DNA from: a virus
Length of the DNA: 27,075 nt
Virus record (IMG/VR): IMGVR_UViG_3300046507_000703
Location: 1-27,075 of that record
Reading direction: 5' to 3' (one strand)
The position numbers were made by a program, and so were the translations under genes. Below, in pieces: positions 14,129-22,750 of the stretch. The notes beneath the pieces are model-generated. The model saw nothing but the letters and a program-made list of their open reading frames with translations. It had not been told where the DNA came from and searched no databases. Position 1 is the stretch's first letter. Every line of letters starts with the position of its first letter.

Positions 14129-16174
14129 TTATAACGCTGTTATTTTTACTGAAGCACTCCCAGCTTCACCTGATTTACCATTATTTAATTCAGGTGTTAT
14201 CGTATCTGGTAAACCAAAATCACCTACAATTAATTCAGCCGTAAGAGCTTCTGCCGAATTGTTTTCTAAAACAAAATGGATATGGGCGCCTGAGCCACCT
14301 CCACCCCCATAACATCGGTGTTTACGAGTCTCAACTGTATATCCCCCTTCTCCACCAGCTCCAAACTTCCAACGTGTCGAACCTCCACGTGTGTCTCTAT
14401 TACACCAATCATGCGCCGTTTCAAGACGTGCTTTATCTCCATCAGACTGTGAAAGAATTTTTGCATTACCTAGTTTTTCTACGTTTGCCAGCCCCCCGTT
14501 TCCAGCCACTCCTTGTAAATAGGCTGAACCATTATTCCATGCCCCTCGTGTGCCTCCTTCCCCTCCACCAGCAACAATTTTTAGTGAATTTGATATGGTA
14601 AAAGATGTATTTTCACCGTTATCCATTTTCTTCCATTCTGCAACATAGTTTGATGCCCAAAGGGAACCAGCACCAGAACCACCCGCCCCAACAAGGTGTA
14701 CTTCTGCCTTACAATTTGCTGGTATGATAATTTCGTAAGTTCCAGCTCGGTATAAATTAATATCCCCTTCTTGAAGAAAAACAGCCCAACTCACTTTTCC
14801 GGTATAACCCACCCTATTTGTACCTGAACGGTTATAAACATTAATATCAAACCTATCTTTATATCTCGTTGTATCCCAAGCTTCATGTACTCCTTCAGGA
14901 GTTACTAGGACAACTACATTTGGATCAGTAAAATCAATAGATTGCCCATCAGGACGATTAATTGAAAAGGTTCCTATTTCAGATACACCTGCCATAAGCA
15001 GATAAGGAAAAAATGACGGCGGTGTTAGATCAGTACCATCTTTGGGTTTAAAAACTGCATAATTTACTAACCCTTGATAACCAATTTGATTTGTACCTGA
15101 GCGATTATAAATTGTCGCATTAAAGCCTTCTTTTGTTCGATTTAAAGACCAGGCTTCGTGTAATCCTTCAGGGGTAATCAAAATTGCCGCATTTTCAAAA
15201 TCTATTGTTTTGTCTAAAGGCTGTTTTATTACAAGCTGTCCTGTTGAATTAATAACTCCCTTCATCTCTAATTCAGGAAGTGATGAAATAGCGACTGGTG
15301 AATCTGAGGCATCGGACAAAACAGCCCAATTTAAAGGTCCATTGAAACCTACACGATTTGTCCCGGAACGCGAAAAAATATTAATCCCAAATGAATTTTC
15401 TAAACGAGAGATTGACCATGCCTCATGCGCTCCTTCTGGATTGACCAGAATTGCGTCAATATTTGCTTTTAAGTTCCCCTTAAAGTCTTCAACTGAAATT
15501 GTATTAATAGAACCTACATTTCTACGGCCAACATAAAGTGGTTTGTCAAACAAAGTTGTAAATAGATCAATTAATTGTCGCACTTGAATTATATAAGATC
15601 GAATAATTGCAGCTACGTTTAGTCGCATTGCATACTGATCATGGGGGTTAAATTCAGATAAATGGGCGCGCAATATGTCCATTATGTATTTCTTATATTG
15701 CGGGTGAGGATCCTTATGCTGAAGGTGCAAGGTTAGTAAAGCTTGAAGTAATTGCTCTTGAGGTGAAAAGGTTAATTTGATCTTTTTATTAGGTAAATCT
15801 TCAGCTAAAGCAATTGAAATATTAAAAGAAAAAAAACTCCCAACTTCAGTTTGAAAAATATAACCTTCGGACTTGGCCAAGACGGCGACCAATATTCCTT
15901 TTTCATCATAAACACCCAACTCAGATACTTTTTTTGTATCGGATAGTTGCCCCATCGCAGTGAGCACTAAACAATGACTATCCTGGTCTACATAACCCCC
16001 AATAAGTGGAAAGTCTGCCCATTTTTGCGCTAGTTCTTCAGTATGTGCCGAATGTTCATAGTTCCCTGAACCAAGGCCCACATGTGAGAAAGAAATATTA
16101 AAGCCGCTACCTAAGTAATCCAACATAGATAAGCGGCCAGCATCAGTTAATGTAAGAATCAGATAATCAGACAT
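14129..16174 (-). CDS. Tail fibre/adhesin A, with three RSGTN repeats and glycine-rich tip
   Basis: This 681-residue protein begins with a domain like the P2 gpH/DUF3751 fibre N-terminus (SELGVYDEKGILVAV, about residues 84-98), which attaches to the baseplate. Two short HxDPHPQY-type motifs follow (about 153-181). Three repeats of about 90 residues start near residues 244, 333 and 424, each with PEGxHEAW, then RSGTNxxGY/F and (N/S)W/YAV. Residues from about 494 to the end are glycine-rich with a beta pattern, like phage adhesin tips. A closely related fibre gene lies directly upstream. The start ATG lacks a Shine-Dalgarno sequence and sits four bases after a perfect 12-bp inverted repeat. Confidence 0.75.
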   Translation of the reverse strand: MSDYLILTLTDAGRLSMLDYLGSGFNISFSHVGLGSGNYEHSAHTEELAQKWADFPLIGGYVDQDSHCLVLTAMGQLSDTKKVSELGVYDEKGILVAVLAKSEGYIFQTEVGSFFSFNISIALAEDLPNKKIKLTFSPQEQLLQALLTLHLQHKDPHPQYKKYIMDILRAHLSEFNPHDQYAMRLNVAAIIRSYIIQVRQLIDLFTTLFDKPLYVGRRNVGSINTISVEDFKGNLKANIDAILVNPEGAHEAWSISRLENSFGINIFSRSGTNRVGFNGPLNWAVLSDASDSPVAISSLPELEMKGVINSTGQLVIKQPLDKTIDFENAAILITPEGLHEAWSLNRTKEGFNATIYNRSGTNQIGYQGLVNYAVFKPKDGTDLTPPSFFPYLLMAGVSEIGTFSINRPDGQSIDFTDPNVVVLVTPEGVHEAWDTTRYKDRFDINVYNRSGTNRVGYTGKVSWAVFLQEGDINLYRAGTYEIIIPANCKAEVHLVGAGGSGAGSLWASNYVAEWKKMDNGENTSFTISNSLKIVAGGGEGGTRGAWNNGSAYLQGVAGNGGLANVEKLGNAKILSQSDGDKARLETAHDWCNRDTRGGSTRWKFGAGGEGGYTVETRKHRCYGGGGGSGAHIHFVLENNSAEALTAELIVGDFGLPDTITPELNNGKSGEAGSASVKITAL

Positions 16175-16178
16175 AAAT

Positions 16179-16233
16179 AAATATAGGTTTATAGCTTGGC
16201 TTTATTATTAGCTTTGACAGAAAACCTATATTT
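16179..16233 (-). promoter_or_regulatory. 12-bp inverted repeat before fibre A
   Basis: Perfect 12-bp inverted repeat (AAATATAGGTTT with AAACCTATATTT; arms 16179-16190 and 16222-16233) with a 31-base loop. It ends four bases before the start codon, and the distal arm overlaps the A-tract of element 5. No Shine-Dalgarno sequence is present. Confidence 0.6.
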
Positions 16234-16244
16234 TTTTGTTCCCA
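16231..16244 (-). promoter_or_regulatory. GGAAC/A-tract element 5 (before fibre A)
   Basis: Minus strand TGGGAACAAAAAAA, two bases after the stop of fibre B and about 70 bp before the start of fibre A. The A-tract runs into one arm of a 12-bp inverted repeat, so the element and the repeat overlap. Confidence 0.6.
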
Positions 16245-16245
16245 G

Positions 16246-18291
16246 TTATACCTCTCTGCTCAAAATCACAAAAGAAGGTCCACCATCATCGCCAGATAAA
16301 CCCCATCCGGTATGACCTTTGCCGTTATCCCCAACAACTAAATCGAATACCACTGTTTCTTGGCCATAGTTCGTATATTCCACTAGCAGATAACCACCTG
16401 AGCCGCCAGAACCACCATAAGACCAGCGCTCTTCACCAATACCCCATGAACCGGCACCACCAGCGTTTGTTACATCAAGACCTGAATCAAAAGAAGTGGC
16501 CACGGCGCCAATTTGTCGTTCCCAACGTGTCGTAATAACCGCATCGTTTCCGTCTACATTTTTTAAAACAGTAAATCCGGTTGTAAGGTTTTCGATAATG
16601 TTTTCACCGCCTTCACCTGGTGCACCGTTAAAGTAATGTGAACCATTACCCCAAGCGCCCCCAGTCCCGCCTTTACCACCTCCGGCCGTAAACTTGGTTG
16701 TTCCAAGCGTTAAAATTGTGTCTTCTGCATTAGTACCATTCGCCCAAATGGTTACAGGTGTATAAGCAGAACCGCCACCACCGCCACCACCAGCGTACAT
16801 TGCAAAATTAACAGTTTTACCTGGCTGAACCTCAATTTTATGGGTGCCTTTATAAAATACTGTGCGTTGCACTGGTTTTGTTGTGATGAAAACAGCCCAA
16901 TTTACAAGGCCGCTATATCCAATTGTGTTTGTCCCGGAGCGTCCAAACACTTCGACTTTAAACCCATCTTTCTGCCGGGTAATAGTCCAAGCTTCATGAG
17001 CACTTTCCGGAGTAATAATTGGTAAGTATGTAGGATCTGTAAAGTCGTGTCCTTCAGGAGCCGGAATTAAAAATGAACTTCCTGAAGCAACCCCAGTAAT
17101 TAAATTGAAGGGGTATTTATCCCGCTGAAGTGCTGCGTTGTTCGCTTTGAATAGTGACCAATTCACCCGGCCATTATAGGCAATACGATTAGTCCCGGAG
17201 CGCGCCCAAATGTTTATATTAAAACTTTCAGCTATACGGGTAACTTCCCATGCTTCATGAGTGCCTTCAGGTGTCAGTAGCAACACAACCTCATTGGTGT
17301 TATATGCCAGCGTTTCCCATGCTTCACGTAAAATAGTGAGCTTTTCTCCGGCCTCAAATACCCCTGACTTAATCTCATTGGCCAGTTGATTAGTTTTGGC
17401 CACAAATCCACGTTTTAGTAATGTGCGTTCAGTATCAATAATCACATAATCAGAATGGCCAGCATACGCAATATTATTTGTCCCGGAGCGATTAGTAACT
17501 GTTGTACTAAATCTTGCAGTCTCTCGAACTGTAGACCAGCCTTCGTGCTTAGCTTCAGGGCAAAAGTGGTAAACAATAGATCGACCTGACCAGGAATAAT
17601 TAGCACCCTTACGGCGTTCAGCTGTCACAGTTTCAGTAGTTGCATAACCAGCCTGAAGCAATGGTGGAAATAGGTATTCTGTTAATCCCAGTAATAAGCC
17701 AATCTGATTATCCAGCTTCTTAGTCTCATCTTTAAGAAATGACTTTAATGCATATTGCGGGTGTGGATCTGGTTCATTGATGTGTTGAGTAATAAGCTGA
17801 CCAGCAAACACTTTGTACTGCGGGTGTGGATCCTCTTGAAGCGTATGCTGTTGCATAAGCTGGGTGGCAATTCCCCCTTGGCCATCTAAAACAATGTCAA
17901 TATTATCGGCGCCCACTGCATTTAAAACTAATCCAAAATTCGCAACATAATCAATGCCAGGATAGAGACGGAAAAAACCACCTTCAGGTTTTGAAGCTAC
18001 CGCAAAAAGCACACCAGTTGAAGTATATAAACCAATTTCACTCACTTGCTTTTCATACTGAAAATTCATAATCAGCATCATGCGAAGGGTGAAAGAATTA
18101 ATTTCTACTCCACCAGCTGAAATACCATTCTCAGTAAACGGCGCTGCTAACGCCGTTCTATCTGTTGTAGGTACATATTGGCCAGCGCCTAAAACCACTT
18201 TAGAAATAGAAAGCTTTATATTTTTTTCATTCGCATCTAGCTGGGCATTTAAACCAGCTTTGGTCACAACAAAATCAATATTTTCAGACAT
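16246..18291 (-). CDS. Tail fibre/adhesin B, paralogue of fibre A
   Basis: The start at ATG 18289-18291 (MSENIDFVVTKAG) matches the N-terminus of fibre A. An open frame continues 23 codons upstream but would run through the GTGGAAC element, so it is rejected. The product is 681 residues, the same length as fibre A. It has the same order: gpH/DUF3751-like head (SEIGLYTSTGVLFAV, about 84-98), two DPHPQY motifs (about 154-180), three repeats (HEGW/HEAW at about 249, 345 and 432, each followed by RSGTN) and a glycine-rich tip from about 497. Two fibres with differing tips would widen or refine receptor binding. Its weak GAG ribosome binding site lies in a hairpin loop. Confidence 0.75.
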   Translation of the reverse strand: MSENIDFVVTKAGLNAQLDANEKNIKLSISKVVLGAGQYVPTTDRTALAAPFTENGISAGGVEINSFTLRMMLIMNFQYEKQVSEIGLYTSTGVLFAVASKPEGGFFRLYPGIDYVANFGLVLNAVGADNIDIVLDGQGGIATQLMQQHTLQEDPHPQYKVFAGQLITQHINEPDPHPQYALKSFLKDETKKLDNQIGLLLGLTEYLFPPLLQAGYATTETVTAERRKGANYSWSGRSIVYHFCPEAKHEGWSTVRETARFSTTVTNRSGTNNIAYAGHSDYVIIDTERTLLKRGFVAKTNQLANEIKSGVFEAGEKLTILREAWETLAYNTNEVVLLLTPEGTHEAWEVTRIAESFNINIWARSGTNRIAYNGRVNWSLFKANNAALQRDKYPFNLITGVASGSSFLIPAPEGHDFTDPTYLPIITPESAHEAWTITRQKDGFKVEVFGRSGTNTIGYSGLVNWAVFITTKPVQRTVFYKGTHKIEVQPGKTVNFAMYAGGGGGGGSAYTPVTIWANGTNAEDTILTLGTTKFTAGGGKGGTGGAWGNGSHYFNGAPGEGGENIIENLTTGFTVLKNVDGNDAVITTRWERQIGAVATSFDSGLDVTNAGGAGSWGIGEERWSYGGSGGSGGYLLVEYTNYGQETVVFDLVVGDNGKGHTGWGLSGDDGGPSFVILSREV

Positions 18292-18321
18292 GCACATAAC
18301 TCGATAAAACATTATGCACAT
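18290..18321 (-). promoter_or_regulatory. Hairpin overlapping start codon of fibre B
   Basis: As RNA, AUGUGCAUAA pairs with UUAUGUGCAU over 10 pairs with two G-U (arms 18290-18299 and 18312-18321) and a 12-base loop. The start codon overlaps the 3' arm and the weak GAG ribosome binding site is in the loop, as in the tube-like gene. Confidence 0.5.
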
Positions 18322-18346
18322 TGTCCGATTGCGTGATTTCGGCTTA

Positions 18347-18360
18347 TTTTTTTGTTCCAC
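18347..18360 (-). promoter_or_regulatory. GGAAC/A-tract element 6 (before fibre B)
   Basis: Minus strand GTGGAACAAAAAAA, two bases after the terminase stop and 69 bp before the fibre B start. Confidence 0.6.
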
Positions 18361-18361
18361 C

Positions 18362-20383
18362 TCAATCTATATCTTCAGCAATTGCTTTTAAATCATTTAC
18401 GTTTTCTTGTTGAGTGGTTTGCGGTGTCGTTGTTTCCTGTCCATTATCTGTTTTAGCCGGGACTTCTTCTTCATAGCCATCATAAGCCGGTGTGAAATTA
18501 ATCCCTTCCATGTACATGAATGCCAACGTATCAATCATATCGGGTGATGTAAGACCCTTACGGCGCATTTCTTCTTTTGATAAAACCTTATACCGGCTTT
18601 TCTCATCAAACACATAAGGTAGGCGTGTAATTTGTTCTTCTAATTTACCCCGGTGACGTCTAGTGTGGATCTTGATGCGTCCTTGGTCCACCGCCCTGGC
18701 TAGACAAACGTTTGCTTGTGAACGTTTATTAACATATAGCTTTTTGTTGACGTTCTCAAAGCACTCGCCGCCCCAAATAATTTCCCTAAAGTAAATACCT
18801 AGGGATCGTAAATGCTGAGCCAATCCAATACCGGCGCCGTTAGCATCCAATAAGATAGTGATGTTTGGATAGCGCAATATACATTCTTCAATAACCCCGG
18901 TCATAGCATGAATATCTGCCCGGTTATTACATAGCGGTATGTCAACTACATCAATACGCCGTGCATAGTCACCATAAGAAGCATGGCCCCAAACTTTACC
19001 TACCGTTATACAGCTATCATCACGGCCTACCCCGCCACCCACATCGACAGAAAGAAAATATCCAAAATGCTTATGTTTTTTCTTAATAGCCGCCCGCTTG
19101 TCATACATCTTGGCGGCCATGCTTTGAGTCACTAAGAACTCATTCGCCCGGTCTGGGAAAAGCCCCCGGATACGAATCATGTATTGTGGATCGTCACGTG
19201 ACCCATATTGCATGAGCGATTCTTTTAATTTTTTTATCGAGACAATCGGCGAATGTTCGCCGTTAAATACAAGTGAGTTCCATACCCCGCCCACTTTTAT
19301 TGATAGTTTATGATGCGTATCAAAGAAGAAGCCACTTGAACGCGCTGTCTGTGATGTTAAACACGCCCGGTTGTTTGCATGGGTTAACGCACCCATTGCA
19401 ACATCCATAATAGCGTCTTCAATACCGCAAGCTTCATCCCCCCAAAGAAAATAGTTGTCGCCGTGCTGTCCGGCTAAGTTTGTGGGTTGATTTTTTGGTG
19501 CTGTTTTAGCAATTACATGCCAAGTTTTTGCATATCCCTTTACATATACTGTTTCGGCAAGGACCGTCACATAATCAGCAAGCCAAGCCAGGTGCGTTGT
19601 CTTCATCCTGGCCAAACAGATAGAAATCTCTTTCCAAACGAGTTTACGTAGCTGGTCAATCTGCGGTGCCGTAAACATCATTACTGATTCTTCAAAAAAC
19701 AGCAGATGCCAAAGCGCAATAATTCCGGCAGAACGTGTTTTCCCTGTATTGTGCAATACAGTTTTATCACCGGAGAGAAATTTTTGATTCCCGGTCAATG
19801 TAAAGCCGTAGTAACGCCCCTCTCCCAAGGGTTCCACTGAAGAAATACTAAATTTAAGGGTTCGTTGATCGCTTGTTGTTTTGTAGATAAGGAAACGGCG
19901 CTTTTTTTGTTCTGACCACTGCAAATAGTTCCGAACAATAACTTTTACTTTTCTGTATTTATATTTGCCAGAACGTCCGGCCAGGCACAAGATATGAGAT
20001 TCATTGAATACATGGCCATCGCCATTTGAATAATTGAACTTATAAAGATTCTCTACTCCCCGTATGAGCTGAATGACGCGCCGTTTAGATTTATGGTCGT
20101 CCCCCATGAGCAAATCATCTGTGCGAATATTTTGGACTGGTACAACTTCACCAGTGGCCAACATAATCGGCGTATCTCTACCAAAACAGCCATGCCCGGA
20201 TGCAACTGAAGTACGACTACCATCCCGCGCAACTGATAAAAATAGCAATTGTTGTTGCCAAGTTACCGCTTGACCAGCCGCCTTGGTCATATTCAGACCT
20301 TCAACGGCGAATCTTGTAATGTCATAGCGATAACGAAGACAAGCCGCTTCCCATTCTGGAAGCGACTTTAAATCCTTTAACAT
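18362..20383 (-). CDS. terL: Large terminase subunit, interrupted by an intein
   Basis: The precursor has 673 residues, of which 66-212 are an intein; the spliced enzyme would have 526, normal for TerL. The ATPase Walker A motif is rebuilt by splicing (SGHG joined to TGKT). Walker B is FLWGDE (residues 312-317, Asp316/Glu317). The RNase H-like nuclease has Asp447 (SVDVGG), Asp513 (LLDANG) and Asp615/Asp618 (SPDMID). TerL drives DNA into the prohead and cuts the concatemer. Without splicing the ATPase should be dead. There is no clear ribosome binding site; a hairpin followed by six T bases stands directly before the start codon. The last 40 residues are a Gln/Thr-rich acidic tail. Confidence 0.88.
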   Translation of the reverse strand: MLKDLKSLPEWEAACLRYRYDITRFAVEGLNMTKAAGQAVTWQQQLLFLSVARDGSRTSVASGHGCFGRDTPIMLATGEVVPVQNIRTDDLLMGDDHKSKRRVIQLIRGVENLYKFNYSNGDGHVFNESHILCLAGRSGKYKYRKVKVIVRNYLQWSEQKKRRFLIYKTTSDQRTLKFSISSVEPLGEGRYYGFTLTGNQKFLSGDKTVLHNTGKTRSAGIIALWHLLFFEESVMMFTAPQIDQLRKLVWKEISICLARMKTTHLAWLADYVTVLAETVYVKGYAKTWHVIAKTAPKNQPTNLAGQHGDNYFLWGDEACGIEDAIMDVAMGALTHANNRACLTSQTARSSGFFFDTHHKLSIKVGGVWNSLVFNGEHSPIVSIKKLKESLMQYGSRDDPQYMIRIRGLFPDRANEFLVTQSMAAKMYDKRAAIKKKHKHFGYFLSVDVGGGVGRDDSCITVGKVWGHASYGDYARRIDVVDIPLCNNRADIHAMTGVIEECILRYPNITILLDANGAGIGLAQHLRSLGIYFREIIWGGECFENVNKKLYVNKRSQANVCLARAVDQGRIKIHTRRHRGKLEEQITRLPYVFDEKSRYKVLSKEEMRRKGLTSPDMIDTLAFMYMEGINFTPAYDGYEEEVPAKTDNGQETTTPQTTQQENVNDLKAIAEDID
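19745..19764. repeat. 20-bp repeat/palindrome, copy in intein
   Basis: TGTATTG-TG-CAATACA is a 7-bp-arm palindrome, followed by GTTT. The 20 bases recur exactly at 22861-22880. This copy spans the intein C-terminus and the first codon of the C-extein. Confidence 0.75.
19748..20188 (-). other. Mini-intein in the terminase Walker A motif
   Basis: The 147-residue insert begins with Cys66 (CFGRDTPIMLATGE, block A) and has a block B-like stretch with His130 (NESHI). It ends with a block F/G stretch (YYGFTLTGNQKFLSGD, then VLHN) with His211 and Asn212, followed by Thr213 as the +1 residue. All residues needed for splicing appear present. At this length there is no room for a homing endonuclease domain, so it is a minimal splicing-only intein. 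Its last codons lie in a 16-bp palindrome that recurs near 22861. Confidence 0.88.
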
Positions 20384-20417
20384 TAAAAAAGACTCATAAC
20401 CGGAGGGCTACAAGTCT
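20384..20417 (-). promoter_or_regulatory. Attenuator-like hairpin before terL
   Basis: AGACTTGTAGCC pairs with GGTTATGAGTCT over 12 pairs including three G-U, with a four-base loop (CTCC), followed by TTTTTTA and then the ATG. It has the shape of an intrinsic terminator placed directly before the terminase start codon. No ribosome binding site is visible. Confidence 0.5.
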
Positions 20418-20438
20418 ATTTAGGCGAAAATGAGCCTA

Positions 20439-20453
20439 TTTTTTTTGTTCCAC
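20439..20453 (-). promoter_or_regulatory. GGAAC/A-tract element 7 (before terL)
   Basis: Minus strand GTGGAACAAAAAAAA, 70 bp before the terminase start. A 12-pair hairpin with a T-run lies between it and the ATG. Confidence 0.6.
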
Positions 20454-20470
20454 CGTTCTAATTCAAACAG

Positions 20471-21025
20471 TTAGATAGAAAAAGGCTCATCTAAATCGTG
20501 GCTATCCGGCTCATGCTCCACGCCTGTAAAATCTTGGTGCAGCTGCGTTGCAAACATAAAGTTGCTTGTCGATCGCATAGCGCCCCAGCAAGCAAGCAAT
20601 ACACATATATGACCGTTAGACGTTTCTGTCGATAGTTCCCAAATCGCGCCGGTATTAATATCTAATTTACGTGGCTGAAGCACACTGTCAGGACTATAAC
20701 GGCCTTGTACTTTTGGGTCCATCGTAAGCAACTTATCTCGGTCTTTAGAACGATATGCACGAACCACTTCGTTTAAATGCTCTTTCTCAATATAAAGTAA
20801 GTTCCAATCGTCTAAATCTGGCGAATCTGTAATGATGAGTGTCTTATTTCGTCTTAGCTTATCCTTGACCATTTCAACAATAGAACGTTCACGCTTAACC
20901 GGTTTAAAAGGTTTTTCATCACTGATATAAAGCTGACCGCTCGCCACATCTAAAACGGCAATCAATCGAGTTGGAGCTTCTTTATATCCGCTAACTCGTA
21001 CATCAAGAATTAGTTTGTCGCTCAT
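20471..21025 (-). CDS. Hypothetical protein upstream of terminase
   Basis: This 184-residue protein starts with ATG overlapping the stop of the preceding gene (TAATG). It alternates strands and helices (LILDVRVSGY, LIAVLDVASGQLYI, TLIITDSPDLDDW) in a way that might reflect an RNase H-like or Rossmann fold, but no catalytic set can be assigned. The acidic C-terminus is probably disordered. It is last in the operon ending before terL. The place suggests a head-completion or packaging role; this is a guess. Confidence 0.6.
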   Translation of the reverse strand: MSDKLILDVRVSGYKEAPTRLIAVLDVASGQLYISDEKPFKPVKRERSIVEMVKDKLRRNKTLIITDSPDLDDWNLLYIEKEHLNEVVRAYRSKDRDKLLTMDPKVQGRYSPDSVLQPRKLDINTGAIWELSTETSNGHICVLLACWGAMRSTSNFMFATQLHQDFTGVEHEPDSHDLDEPFSI

Positions 21026-21879
21026 TAGATTTTCACTCGCTCAATGGTTCGTTCGCCTGTCTCTTTATCAGCTTTAGCGCGCATTACGCTTGTTTGGTCC
21101 GCTGGACTATATAAATCAGCTTCAACAATTACAGACCATTCTTGAGTATCACCTTCAGGAGTATCGACTGGATCTCGTCCATCTAAATCTACCCCCTCCC
21201 CGTAATCTTCACTTCCATCTTCATTCCGTAGACCAACAACTTGAGGTAATAACCCAGCAACTTGAAAATCCACCGTATTAACGGCCATATTGCTTTGGCC
21301 AGTGGGGACTTTATCCGGGTACAAAGAGTTTTCGATTACCGTTAATTCCCAATCATCAGTCACGCCCCCGCCCAGGTCATACGTGGCCATGAAACGCCGT
21401 TTAAAGTCATCTTGCATGTACGTGCAAAACTGATTTATGACGCTTTGAGACGTATCACCTTCAGCACATACAAAAGCCAGCTGTACGCGATACTGGCGCG
21501 CAACTGTGCGGAGCTTGATAGGTCTATTCAATGGGTCCGTTGGAACCATGGTATTAAGCCAATAAGGAACACCTTTAATGGCTGAGATTTCAGGCGGGCT
21601 TACCATGTTATCTAAAGCAATGATCATTACTGGTAACGGCGCCACAAAGCCTTTATCAGTCTCTTGTTGGCGGTATTTCGATAACATCGTATCTATATCG
21701 TCAATCATGCGTGAAGGAGCAACAACTATCGCGTTGCGTACTTCAAGCTTTTTCCAATAATCAAAGGCTTTCGTATCAGGCATTGCCCATTTATGAAAGT
21801 CGATTAGGACTTTACCAATAGCCTGTTTTACCGATTCTAGCGGCGATTTTCGTGTGTCATCCCATGTGTTAATAGTCAT
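21025..21879 (-). CDS. Neck or tail-completion-like structural protein
   Basis: This 284-residue protein is coupled at both ends by TAATG overlaps. A stretch of about residues 115-215 (RVQLAFVCAEGD, then a helix, then a strand ending VDFQVAGLLPQ) resembles neck or tail-terminator proteins, in which a strand-helix-strand core with an N-terminal arm joins tail to head. The C-terminal 70 residues are acidic and may be flexible. The family is not certain, and other head-to-tail joining proteins are possible. Confidence 0.5.
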   Translation of the reverse strand: MTINTWDDTRKSPLESVKQAIGKVLIDFHKWAMPDTKAFDYWKKLEVRNAIVVAPSRMIDDIDTMLSKYRQQETDKGFVAPLPVMIIALDNMVSPPEISAIKGVPYWLNTMVPTDPLNRPIKLRTVARQYRVQLAFVCAEGDTSQSVINQFCTYMQDDFKRRFMATYDLGGGVTDDWELTVIENSLYPDKVPTGQSNMAVNTVDFQVAGLLPQVVGLRNEDGSEDYGEGVDLDGRDPVDTPEGDTQEWSVIVEADLYSPADQTSVMRAKADKETGERTIERVKI

Positions 21880-22745
21880 TAGCGAATACCCAAAAAGCCG
21901 CCAAATTTACTCATCATTTGATCGGCCTGTTTTTCTGGTTGAGTTTTATTCTTTTCAGATTCAGCAATTGGAATGCTTAAAAAACTACGTGCTTCTTCAA
22001 ATTGCTGATCAAAATTTAGGGTGTTTGAGTATAGAGAGTTGTCATATTGATCTAATGTAATTTGCTGAGTCTTTTGAACACGGCGAGCCGTTTGTCTTTT
22101 TAACCGGTTCAATTCACGTTCGGCTTCACGCGCACGTTTAGACATTGCCTGAAGATATTCATAGTCTTGGTTAGAGGAATGAATACTGTCATATAGAGTA
22201 ATAATCTCAGCTTCAAGCATTTTAGTGATGACTGGCATCATTTCACCGCCTGAAGCTGAATCGAACAATCCTATAGAGGCATTTTCAAGAAAGTTTGGTG
22301 AAAATACATAATCAATCCCAGCAAATATATTTGGTTTTAAAACAGGACCATCTACAAAATAATTTACTGCCGTTGAAAATCCACCAACCTTTGCCTTGTA
22401 TTGACGATAAACATGTTCGCCAGCTTCATTTTCATAAAACTCTTGGCGGTGTATAACCGTTCCATCATCTAAAGCTTTTAAAGATACTGTGCGAATTGCT
22501 GGTTCAAGATAAATTGTTCGCCCATCAATAATTACAGACTCAGGCGGTCTAATACCATATAACTGTCTAATTTGATGGCCACAAAACCCCTTAATATCTC
22601 CGGCGTCCACTTCCTCTTGCATGACGCGAGAATTAATTTTATCAATCATGGACTGAACATCCACATTAGAACGATCCTTACCAGTTAGGACCCGTCCCGT
22701 ATCCTTTAAGTTATATTCAAGTTTTTTCGTAATCCGTGAAGCCAT
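21879..22745 (-). CDS. Possible prohead protease/scaffold-like protein
   Basis: Starting at ATG 22743-22745 (MASRITKKLEYN, 288 residues) places GGTG before the start. The open frame extends 61 codons upstream, but it runs through the GGGAAC element and a terminator, so that part is rejected. Residues about 1-175 look globular with a beta-rich middle (RQYKAKVGGFSTAVNYF). Residues about 185-245 form a charged coiled coil, followed by a Gln/Lys-rich tail. Globular domain plus coiled coil, in a head operon, is the plan of phage prohead protease-scaffold fusions. I cannot point to a sure catalytic triad, so this stays tentative. Confidence 0.45.
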   Translation of the reverse strand: MASRITKKLEYNLKDTGRVLTGKDRSNVDVQSMIDKINSRVMQEEVDAGDIKGFCGHQIRQLYGIRPPESVIIDGRTIYLEPAIRTVSLKALDDGTVIHRQEFYENEAGEHVYRQYKAKVGGFSTAVNYFVDGPVLKPNIFAGIDYVFSPNFLENASIGLFDSASGGEMMPVITKMLEAEIITLYDSIHSSNQDYEYLQAMSKRAREAERELNRLKRQTARRVQKTQQITLDQYDNSLYSNTLNFDQQFEEARSFLSIPIAESEKNKTQPEKQADQMMSKFGGFLGIR

Positions 22746-22750
22746 ACTTT

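Noticed and set aside
16236-16535. Plus-strand reading frames opposite the glycine-rich fibre tip and other genes
   Set aside because: They are complementary-strand shadows of repetitive glycine codons and of the acidic or repeat-rich genes, with no ribosome binding sites.
14880-17300. Spaced repeats in the fibre genes as a CRISPR-like array
   Set aside because: The period is about 270 bp, copies are diverged and in frame, and they encode a protein repeat.
18292-18360. Longer N-terminus of fibre B (23 extra codons)
   Set aside because: The extra codons run through the GGAAC element and have no similarity to fibre A, whose N-terminus aligns with the later ATG.
19903-19916. GAACAAAAAAA match inside the intein and GGAACAAAAA at about 25600 as further promoter elements
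   Set aside because: Both lie inside coding sequence, match imperfectly and are not followed by a gene start.
20471-21025. Second nuclease or terminase small subunit upstream of terL
   Set aside because: The strand/helix pattern is suggestive, but there is no catalytic acidic set and no helix-turn-helix, so only a hypothetical protein is reported.
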